Of a stretch of 64,000 bases of DNA, positions 54,793-64,000 are shown piece by piece. Position 1 is the stretch's first letter; the number at the start of each line of letters is the position of its first letter. Under the pieces are notes generated by a model. The model did no database searches. It worked only from the letters and a program-made list of their open reading frames with translations, and was not told where the DNA came from. Source of the stretch: Diphasiastrum complanatum (lineage: Eukaryota; Streptophyta; Lycopodiopsida; Lycopodiales; Lycopodiaceae). Position numbers and translations under genes: made by a program. The DNA is taken from assembly GCA_029204225.1 (NCBI GenBank), contig CM055098.1:2357106-2421105 (forward strand), written 5' to 3'.

Positions 54793-56255
54793 TGGTTTGA
54801 AGCTTTCATACTAGGTGCCTTTTTTATCATCCCACTATGTTTTTGTGCTTGTTTTATCCTTTCTTAAAGTATAGACTTTCTCATTTATTCATCATTCATG
54901 AAGGGAAAGTGCATACAATAGGACGAGTTTTGCAATTGTACAGTTCTACTCTTAGAACTTTCTTTGTTTTCACTTTGTCCTTATTCACACTAGCCAAGGC
55001 AAAGATGTATTTATTTTAGATTCACATTAGTTGAGGTCCTTTTTGAAGGCAAGACGACTTGTATTTAGAGAGATATTAGTTTTGGTTGAGAAAATAGGCT
55101 TAAGAGCTTAGAAGATCCATCCAAAATAAAATAGGAGCCTAAGAGAAAATGAGAAACTAAGAAGCCAAAAACATGGTGGTTGTTGCATCAGGTATTTCTT
55201 TCTTTTATACATGAGTCCCACTCCATTCCAAAAATATCACAAAGTGTGAGTGACACACCTCTTGCCGCACTTTTTTCCACAACCTCTTTGTATTTTCCTT
55301 TGCACTATAATTGTTTCGATCTCATATGATATGTTTTATTCACCCATAGGATCTTCGACAATGTGATATAGCACCTCAAAATAAATCTCTAGATGTTGGG
55401 CCAATAAATCGAGCAACAATAAAATTCAAGAGATGTGAATAAAAACTTAATGGTTGCCTCATGGATGTGAATGCAAGGTTATGGGATTGATATAAGGACA
55501 AAATGCCGAAGGAGATGTAGGTGGCGGTGGCAACTGGAGAATCGAACGATTTTTGCGAGGCAACGAAGCAGCCTTCCCCCAACGATGGTGACATTGATTG
55601 TGGCCGCATCTCTGATTTGCCCTGTTTCGCTCCAATTTTCTGATGTGCACACTATTCCTCTTCTTGCTTGCTGCGTTGAAGCTTCGACACGATACTCTAG
55701 TGAAATAAGCTGTTAGTTATGCCACGTCATACTGGACGTGATCTACCATCAAACTGGCCAGGAAATGAATCATTGCCTTTGACAATGCTCTAGGCTGTTT
55801 ACCCTAACGAGGGCAAGCTTCATTCCCTGGTGGATTCGTACACAGTTGATATGGATTCTGTAGATCAAGAACCTTTGCCTTTACAGTAGCAACCGCCTTC
55901 AGATGGTCCTCTATAGTCTTCCTTCCTCTGTCTTAGTGGCCCTTGCAATGCGCCTTCTATTCCTCCTCCCCTTGGCACGACATTCGCCTTAAAGCCAAAA
56001 AGCACATTGTTGATGAACCAACGGCTGGTAGGCTTACCACTCTCAAGCGTGAACCACACTCTAAATTTATGTCCAGCTCTATCAACAAGTCTTCTATGCT
56101 TGCGGCAACCTTCTACGACGGGGATTCCCCTGCACATGGCACCCATGGTGGGATGATTCTTACACTTGTTTTTTGTGATCGGTAGGTGCTTTCCAGTCAA
56201 GTGGATCTTGCTAATAAGTGGGTGCTCCTCCAATTGCGTAAGCTTAGCTTTACCT
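54792..56255. other. Spacer
   Basis: No clear gene. GCTGTTAGTTATGCCACGTC at 55708-55727 with its flank matches part of LTR copy B (near 16578), an isolated LTR scrap. 55740-56250 may be the ragged 5' end of the LINE that follows. Confidence 0.4.
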
Positions 56256-57555
56256 TTTCCATTTTAATATTTATGCCCCTATTGCACCAAAATAGATTTT
56301 TGGTCCAATCTCCCGTCCATCCTTGACAAGCAACTTATTGTGGTCGGGAACTTCAATATGTATCTCAACCTTGGGGATGGTTCCCATTTTATTTCCCATG
56401 CTGAATTATTAGCTTGGTTGCTATTTCAGTCCTCTCATTCCTTGTCTAATGTTCATGACATTCTGTAGGACTTTCCCCATCACTCTTGGTCTAACTGCCA
56501 TCTTGGGCCCTCCTTTCGCTCTGCCAGGTTCAACCGCTTCTATGTCTCTTAGGCTGGCTTTTTTGGCTGTCTGGTGCATGTTGAAACCCATAATTTCACT
56601 ATTGCATGTTTAAACCTATAGCCCCATGTTGCTCAAATGCCAATTTTCACAAACATCGGCTCCCCCCTTCGTCTCTCCTTATGTTCTGAACTCCTTCCTC
56701 TTGTCCCTGCCCATCCTTTCTAACTTATATCGTGTTGACTCTCCCTCCTCCTTTCAGTCTAAACTTGATGAGGCTTTCCTTCATAAGTCTGGCCAAAAGC
56801 CAAGCGTCGTTCCATGGCCAGGGCCAAAATTTTTGGCTGTTTCCCTCCTCTCTGGCATTGCTGAGTCCCTCCCCCCCCCCCCCCCCCCCACTTGTCCGGT
56901 GATGCCTATATGTTTGCAGACCTCGAGCTTCGTTGTTAATCCATCCTTTGCCACATTGATTCCCCTGGTCTGATGTTTCGCTCCAAGATTAATTGGCTCA
57001 AGCACGGTGACCTCCCTTCCTCCTTTTTTGCACACTGTGTTGTAAGCATACAATTTTTCATTCTCTTTCCAACTCAGGTCGCACCCTTTCTGACTTCCCT
57101 ATGATGGTTCCGGCCTTCATCTCTCTTTTCCAATGCATGTGCTCTTCTGCTCAATCTGACATGGACAGATTGACCTCCGTCCGCATGAGTGGCTCAACCC
57201 TTTCCCAAGAAGCCTCTTCCTTGCTTGTTCTCCCCTTCTCCCTGAATGAGCTACATGCTGCACTTCTCTCTCTTTCCCTTGGCAAAACCTTGTGACTGGA
57301 AGAAGTTCTTGACCGCCCGCTCCATTCCTATGAGCAAACTCAAATACTTTGCTTTCTGTATTGTCTCTAGATCCCTGCCTCTGCTAGCCAAGCGGCCTAT
57401 TCTAAGAAACCATCTTTGCCCTGTTTGCCAATTGGAGAAGGAAATTGTGGAGCACCTGGTCCTTTACTACCGCAGAGACCTCTGGATTGACTTTGTGCAT
57501 CTTTTCAGTCGTTGGGAGCCCCTCCACCTCTTGTTGTTAGTTTTGTCCTATTGAG
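56256..57555 (+). pseudogene. Degenerate LINE ORF2 (endonuclease to zinc motif, RT core missing)
   Basis: Broken frames give IVVGNFNMYLNLGDGS (APE endonuclease core, 56335-56385), RSKINWLKHGDLPSSFFAH (56980-57035, the linker before reverse transcriptase) and LPFSLNELHAALLSLSLGK (57227-57290, RT start). Then comes a jump to CPVCQLEKEIVEHLVLYYR (57419-57480), the C-x2-C...H zinc motif after RT. The polymerase itself is deleted. Confidence 0.72.
56872..56890. repeat. Poly-C tract
   Basis: About 18 consecutive C within the LINE remnant. Confidence 0.9.
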
Positions 57556-57859
57556 TGACTCACAGCTCACAAAGTGTTCTTCTCTTACATTTTGGCATGT
57601 GTAGGCTTTTGGTTCTCTGGAAGATATGGACTACACATAATTAGCAGGTTTTGATGGTTGGACAACTCCTATCTCGGCTGCTATGTGTTATGGTTTGCTT
57701 TACATTTTGTGGATGATGCTTAGTACTTCCTGGAGTACCTCCCTACATGGTGTGCACATAGTCCATTATTTGTTGGTTATGCATAGCTCTCCCCCTTCAA
57801 GGACTTGACTGGTGTAGCCCATATTAAGGCAACCATTGTGTGTAAACTCATGCAAGTAG

Positions 57860-58730
57860 TCGCTAGCTGCTTAGAAATTTATGATGGGACAAAGTATCAT
57901 AAACAACCTATTCACTTTGACAAACTCCCATCATTTTGTAATCTCTGTCTGAGCTTAGAGCATGACACAAGTTAATTACTTATTTAAGGATGTCATCCAA
58001 GTGGACAACCCCGGTACTTTACAAGAACAAGAGCAACAACAATTTGTTGAAGGTGAATAGAAAGATGAGTTCTTGTTTGAAGCTTTATAGTAATTCTTCA
58101 AATAAGGGTAAAGCATGTTATTATTGTTTTCAAATCAAATGATATATTGTCTAGTGACTCTACAAGTGAAGCAAACTACACTTTTGTGAACCGATAATAT
58201 GGAGCCCTCCTATAGCCATGATCTCCACACAGACTTCCAACAAATGAAGATGCTCTCTTCTTGATATTCTTGTTAGTTCATTCGCTAGAAACTTCAACTA
58301 CTCTTTTACCTCAACTGATGGCGAGTTGGTTACTCATCTCTAAGGATTATAAATTGGAGTTTCAATTCTTTGGGTCGTGTGGACGCGCCAACGTTTGTAT
58401 TATTTTCAAACGTGGTTATTTGTTCAATGTTATAAATATTTATGCCCCTTGTTCAGCTACAACATGTGTCAAAATCACTTTTCCATTTCAACTCTTTTCG
58501 CTCTATTATTGCAAGTGACTTCAGTGTGTAACTTCATATTCAAATAGCCCAAACCACATTAGCATTGTTGAAAGACTAGTTTGGGATTGCTTTGTCGATG
58601 GTTTTAATCTAGTGGATGTTTTGAGACTTTGCCCTTCTCCTAGACTCCACACTTGGTCTATTGGTAGATTTGCACATGCTTCCTCTTCTGCTAGATTAGA
58701 CAAATTTTCTAGCTTTGGTGGTTGGGCTTG
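57860..58730 (+). pseudogene. Second LINE remnant: ORF1 zinc knuckle and endonuclease
   Basis: IHFDKLPSFCNLCLSLEHDTS (57915-57975) resembles the ORF1 CCHC knuckle of plant LINEs. GYLFNVINIYAPCSATT (58413-58463) and LVDVLRLCPSPRLHTWSIGR with SARLDKF (58610-58710) are APE endonuclease blocks. Stops interrupt it. Confidence 0.7.
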
Positions 58731-58783
58731 AACATACTCTCTCTCGGACCACTTCCACATGTGAAAAAAGCAAAAAATTAGCT

Positions 58784-61700
58784 TGATTAAACCTAACATA
58801 TGTACATAGGTGGATCCCAGATGTGAAGGATAGGCCTAAATAGGTTAGAACCTAATATTAGAAGTAGACAAGTTATTTGACCAAGTTTCATTAAGTTAGG
58901 ATTTATCTCCTAGAAACTAGGAATTTTGGAGAGGTGCAATCTCATTGGTCACCAACAAATCAAATCTAGACTGTAGCAAGAGGTGAAGGAATGATCAGGT
59001 GGCACTCTCACACATGTCAGATTATATGCCTTTTGGATCTCATTTTGTGTAAGAAAAAATTGGAGAGAGTTTGGCAATTTTGAGATTTCTAGCTTTAAGC
59101 TTGTGTAGATTGATCTTTTGCACGCATTTCTTGAAGAAAATTGTTTTTTCTACTTAGTTCCAAATTAGCATGTTTTAAGATTTTTGATGAAATTCCTTGT
59201 GTTAGGAAGTAGCGAATCTACAAGGATATCAAATATATGGTTGGGTTTTGAATCATCCAATTTATTGTTTTGATGTGTTAATTATGTGCCAAAAATTTCA
59301 TTTTTTCAAGGTGGAGAGAAGGATGAATTTGTCTAAAATCTCAATTTTTGTGTGTAGAATTGACATATGAAAACATATTGTAGTCAACCTCATTTACGAG
59401 AGAGTGAAAGTTAAGTTGATCCCATTAAGTGTCTAGAATATGGATGAATCCACATCTGAGTGTACAAGCTTGGTTGAGATTGGTGAATCTCTAGATGTCA
59501 ATATCATCCAAGTTTTCAAGCTAGTCAAGATGTTGGAAAACTAGGACCTAGATTGGCATCAAAACTTATCAAATCCAATACAACTCTCAGTAGTAGAATC
59601 TTTGGATTTGATTGAGTCCAATAGGGGTGCTTGGATTTGATTTTTGTGTGTTTTGATTGAATCGTTGTGAAGCCTTAATTTTTGTGATTTAGGCAAGGTC
59701 TATTTTCCAAGATGACTAGATTTTGGTAAAGATTGATTCTAAGATTTGTGAGCTAGATCTTTGTAAATATTTGTAGATTTTTTATTTATTCAAATCTAGT
59801 TCTTGAGGGTCACAAAATCAATTTCTAGAGTCGTTTCACATGTGTACTTTGTGTACTCATCATGGCATCAATAGGAAGTTACCTATTGGAGGCAAGTGAA
59901 AGATTGAAGTGCTAATATTGTGGTAAGAGAGGGCATTTTGCAAAGGAGTGCTTCAAGAGGAAAGAGACACAAGGCAAGAAAGCAAACCTAATTCAGGAAC
60001 ATGATAATTGTGAGGTTTCACACGTGTGACCCAACACCCACAATTGATCTTATAAGGCAGTTGTGATTGCACATAGATCTATCACATAGATTGCATCTTA
60101 CAATTTTCCTAGATTGATTCTAGATAAGGCAAGAGCACAATTTCATGCATAATGAATCCACATTCAATTGGCAGTCAAAGGAATCAAAGTACATGAAAAA
60201 AGTAAGTTCTCAACATGCTTTTAGAGAGATAAAAACATCCTACTCTCGAGTAGAGAGAGAAAATGAGTGAGCCCTCAAGTAGAGAGAGAATATGAGGAAA
60301 AACAATGTGTATCACAAAGATTGCTTCACAATAACTTGTATGTACAATAAGAGAGCACTTCCATATAGGAGTAGGCTCAAGATCTAGTATGAGGAATGTT
60401 TGAATGTGATTGGACCTCATGGATTCCACCTCTCATGATGATTGGACCTCTAGATCCCCACCTCTCTCCATGATTGTTCCAACTAGCTAGAACCTCACAA
60501 TATGATTGGCCACGTGATTTGTATCTCTAAACATGATTGGGCCAACCCTTTTGCACCTCTTAATGTGATTGGGCAATATTTCTCATTGAGATGTGGATTT
60601 GGTTGCATACTAGTAAAAAACCAATCCTTACATTTTGTGACACATGTCACCATCTCACTAGAACTCGACTTGGAGGACTCTTGACTTTTCAAACTCAACT
60701 TGAAAATATGTTTCACAATAATTTTCACTTATGGTGTCCAATTTTCCTTAAACAAGCTTCAAAGGTGAAGATGAACCTTGGCAGATAGATAATGGGGCTA
60801 CCTCCCACATGACAAATCACAAAGAGTATTTCTCTCAACTCTTACTTTTTTTTGTGGGTCTAAGATATTTCTTCTTGATGCAAATGATTGTGAATTGTAA
60901 ATGAGGGAGAAGGGTTAGTTCATATGTGTCTTGGATCTACAAAGAAAGCCAAGCTTGAGGGTGTTCTTTATGTTCCTATCACATCAAGGAATTTTTTCAA
61001 AAGTTGGTGTGGACAAAGGCTTCTTTGTTAGATTTGTTGGAGATGCTTGCTTAATCATGAAGAGTGGTAACATCATTGCAAGAGGGATCAAGTTTGGAAA
61101 GCTTTTTAGGCTTGATGCTTCTGTGAAAGCTACTGATGATGGATTGATGGCCGAGGAGGAGATAACAAGAAGGGATTTGATCTTCCCAATCACCAGTTAA
61201 TGGATGCTATGTGTAAGGAGTCATCTACTCTTGAGATTCCTAAATCTTTGGCAAATGTGGTGATATAAGGGAGGCATGTGCTTTGGCTAAAGCACCTAAG
61301 TTGCACTTTCCAAGTTCTACCAAAAAGTCATCAACATCCTTGGAATCTATCCACTCAAAGGTGCATTTTGCAAATGCAAGAGGCAATGGTGAATCTACAT
61401 CTTTTGACCTTTTTAGAATCTATGATGATAGATATGATTTGTTCTATTTCTTTTTCTCAAAAGCTATGATGTTTATCATCTTGCGTAGATGTGTTAAGAA
61501 AATGAAGTTGGAAGCTTGTGTAGCTACATCATATTTTCATAAAGCAACTTCGTTTAGTAACTATTTTTGTAATAGTTTGAATATTCATGTCTTGATGGAG
61601 TACAAAACTTTGGTGCTTTGTGGGTTTCTATTCGATAGCATACATTAGCATATGATTGATATATCCATTTACTTGCTCTCAAATTTTATGCAAATAAGAT

Positions 61701-61847
61701 TGATTACGTCATACATGAGTTGGACGGTTATGTTTTTTCATGTTTTGAGGAATTTTGTTTGATTAAACCTTGTAAATATGCACATAGGTGGATCCCACAT
61801 GTGTGGAGGCTATTCCCACGTGTGAAAGATAGGCCTAAATAGGTTAG
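58784..61847 (+). mobile_element. Decayed Ty1/copia element lacking RT and RNase H
   Basis: An 85-base repeat (TGATTAAACCT..., GCCTAAATAGGTTAG, ACCTAATATTAGAAGTAGAC) opens at 58784 and recurs at 61760-61847, marking both LTRs; the right one is truncated. TGGCATCAATAG near 59859 resembles a mutated tRNA-Met primer site. Gag, protease and integrase remnants lie between. Confidence 0.68.
59900..61645 (+). pseudogene. Copia gag-protease-integrase remnant
   Basis: Zinc knuckle YCGKRGHFAKECFKRKE (59917-59967). Protease region WQIDNGATSHMTNHKEYFSQ (60779-60838; active-site Ser to Asn change) and GVLYVPITSRNFFKVGVDKG in two frames (60960-61020). Integrase start ACALAKAPKLHFPSSTKKSS, LESIHSKVHF and FDLFRIYDDRYDLFYFFFSK (61270-61465). 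Stops and frameshifts occur. Nothing of RT or RNase H follows before the right LTR. Confidence 0.82.
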
Positions 61848-64000
61848 CACCTAATATTAGAAGTAGACATCTCTATCATCTATTAGCACTGTATCTGTTT
61901 TCATACGTGTGAACCATATTTGGACATAAAACACTTTGTTTAGATTGCTCTTGCTTAAAAATCTAGCTTTTGTAAATTGATAAATATGGAGATAGTAATG
62001 CAACCAGTTACTCTTGAAATCCATTTATGGTCCTAAATGTCATTAACTTTCACACCATGTTCAATTACGTATCAAGTTTTTTCTACTATTTCATTGAAAT
62101 GCCATTCGATCTACATCATGAATAATTGAAGATCTTGACTAAATACAAAAATTTCAACGTAAACAGACAGGTTGATTGTGAGGTACTCCATGTGACATGA
62201 CTTTGGAAGTGGCATTGGTTATCTCCACCCTATATACTAGTAATCCTCTCAACGTCTCTGGATAGGTGTCATGATAATAGCTCACACATCTTCCTTCTAT
62301 GGTATTTTGTCCACTTTCATTTTTTTCTTTTTTGTCAAAAATTAAAATTAGATTTTCATTTTGCAATACCACAAAAGGCTGTGACGCCATAGTATGAGCC
62401 ACTGTATTATGTGAATTATTCACAACCATTCAAATTTCTCATGTAAAACAAATTGTATAGTCTATGTGATAATGCAAGTACTTAAATTGTACTTTTGTGG
62501 ATATATTACAAGTTTGATAGGTTAATAAGTTTAAATTGTAAAACAGAAAAGATATTTTGACACATTTGAGAACCAAATTTTGAGTAAAAACATTATTTCA
62601 TAATATTTTTGCAGTCTCCAAACATAGCATGCCCACGTACTCAGTGAAATAGCTAAAAAAAAAATTGGTAGCCTTCAAAAATAGTGCCACGCCAGCATGC
62701 TAAGTGAAATATAATTTTTTTTTATTGTAGCTTCCAAAGATGGCCTTCCAAAGACGACACGTAGACGTGCTAGGTGATTCAACCACAATTTTTTTTTCTG
62801 GCTAAATCGCCTAGCCATCCGGCGTGCCATCTTTGGAGGCTAAATAAAAATTTAATTTATTTTTTTTTTTAGTTTGGCATTTCATTATGGGATTTTTAAC
62901 TATGTACAAAACTACAATTCTTAATAATAAACGTTCAAGTAGTGGTATTCTTCAGTATTCAGTCCAAGAATGACATTTGGTGGTTGGCAGCCTTTGAAAT
63001 ATGATATTTTAAAAACTAAAAAATAAAGTATGTTACTTGAAATTGATATTGTTGACTAGTTTTTTGTCTATCCATTTTTTAGGTTTTAAAAGAAGATCAT
63101 GACATTATTTCATGGGTGTTTAGCAATACAACATATCCCAGAATTATCAAAGAGCATATGGATGGGGAACTTTTCAATGTACTTTGAATAGAAGACTTCA
63201 AGGTAGAGTGACGTTTGACTGGTGATTTGAAAACTTTAAAATGTATGTTCAATGTTTCCCTCCTCTTGCTTTCACATGACATGGCTTGGGGGCTAGATCC
63301 AGGAAGGATCTCCAAGAGGGATCTAGGTTTGGTTGGGTGGTTTTGCTCCAGTCTCTCTTATTGTGTTTTCCTATTCTCATCTTAGGGGTTTTCCTTAGTG
63401 GTCTTTACAGATATACTCAACACTATTGTCACTCCTCAAACACTTGATCTTTTTTCTGAAATGATGCTCTTGCTTGCTAATGAGATTTTTCCATCCCTTG
63501 TGATGACCATATACTCAAACTTCCATGACTTTTTGCTAAGGATATGGAATGGTGTCGTAATATGTGCTGCAAAATATCAATCATTTCTATCAATAGGTAA
63601 ACTTCAAAAAACAAAACAAAATGGTAACTTGATATCTGTTTTTAAATGCTTACCATGTAATGTGTGATATGATCTGCTCCCCATGCCTTTTTAACTGCAT
63701 CTACAAACTCAACACAACTTTTTCGGAGCAGTCGCAAGTCATTGTTCAAAAATATTTCCTTTCATAATATTTTAACCATATCATCTAATTTTTTCCATAC
63801 TTCAACTTTCATTACCCTTGTTGATCCTTTCTAGTCAAAATCTTGAGTAGCAGCTATGATGTCTTTCCAAACTGAGTAAGGCATCTTAGATGGCTTTCTT
63901 GAATGGCTGCATAAAAATCTTCGCACCTTTGCTCTTCCAATGCTTGTCATGCAAGGTACATTTCCTTTTTTTTCACGAAAGCTTAAAGTCCTTTTGTATT
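61848..64000. other. Gene-less right end
   Basis: No coding region recognised. 62605-62850 holds degenerate copies of a TTCCAAAGATGGC...GCTAGGTGA-type word in both orientations. 63285-63360 is a scrap of the 46.65/51.05-kb LTR-like repeat (GCTTGGGGGCTAGATC, AGGTTTGGTTGGGTGG). Confidence 0.4.

Noticed and set aside
1-64000. tRNA or rRNA genes
   Set aside because: I scanned for A-box/B-box pairs and rRNA-like segments by eye and found none; the tRNA-like words present are retrotransposon primer sites. A tRNAscan run would settle it.

Overview
The window is nuclear DNA of a land plant: genes with canonical GT-AG introns, AT-rich spacers, and a dense, nested load of plant-type transposable elements (Ty1/copia, Ty3/gypsy, LINE, hAT, MITE-like). 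Very long transposon-filled introns in a conserved plastid gene point to a large genome such as a fern or gymnosperm. That lineage guess is inference from style only; no marker here fixes the species.

Two host genes are supported. (1) A minus-strand, two-coding-exon gene (302-1617) encodes a protein of about 307 aa with the hallmarks of the OXIDATIVE STRESS 3 (OXS3) family: an SSSIG box and a PIKRGLS...GKSrSFTSL...ENPYaKKRK block split by the intron. Candidate promoter signals (TATA boxes and two CACGTG G-boxes) lie near 2.36-2.77 kb. (2) A plus-strand ABC1K3-type atypical kinase gene (plastoglobule ABC1 kinase) spans 18927-51812 in seven exons. Its 2,313 coding bases join in frame to 770 aa, and the [20 protein letters not shown] and DFG motifs are all present. 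About 93% of the gene is intron; introns 1, 3 and 6 (about 7.5, 15.1 and 6.8 kb) are packed with transposons.

Layout: 1-2.8 kb OXS3-like gene and promoter; 4.5-6.7 kb copia and gypsy pol remnants; 7.2-13.0 kb a decayed gypsy element with a tRNA-Asp type primer site; 13-17 kb gypsy 3' end and LTR repeats; 18.9-19.4 kb ABC1K3 exon 1. Intron 1 holds a complete 5.14-kb hAT element (20594-25736) with 8-bp target duplication and a six-exon transposase broken by one in-frame TGA. Exons 2 and 3 follow at 26.9-28.2 kb. Intron 3 holds a complete coding-less LTR element (31615-36574, TSD TCCAA) beside a complete but internally deleted copia element (36670-40656, TSD AGATA); one LTR of the copia is itself invaded by an ORF1-only LINE. 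Exons 4-6 lie at 43.3-44.9 kb. Intron 6 holds LINE 3' ends, hAT remnants (one a truncated relative of the intron-1 element in opposite orientation) and a 193-bp insertion into an LTR-like repeat. Exon 7 is at 51.68-51.81 kb. From 53 kb on there are LINE and copia remnants only.

The most distinctive observation is that several of the long GA/CT microsatellites are the 3' tails of LINEs. Three copies share a terminal 30-nt segment that can form a two-part hairpin with covarying stems, followed by TTAATAAA (in the element's sense) and (CT)n. This looks like a retrotransposon family ending in a dinucleotide tail instead of poly(A).
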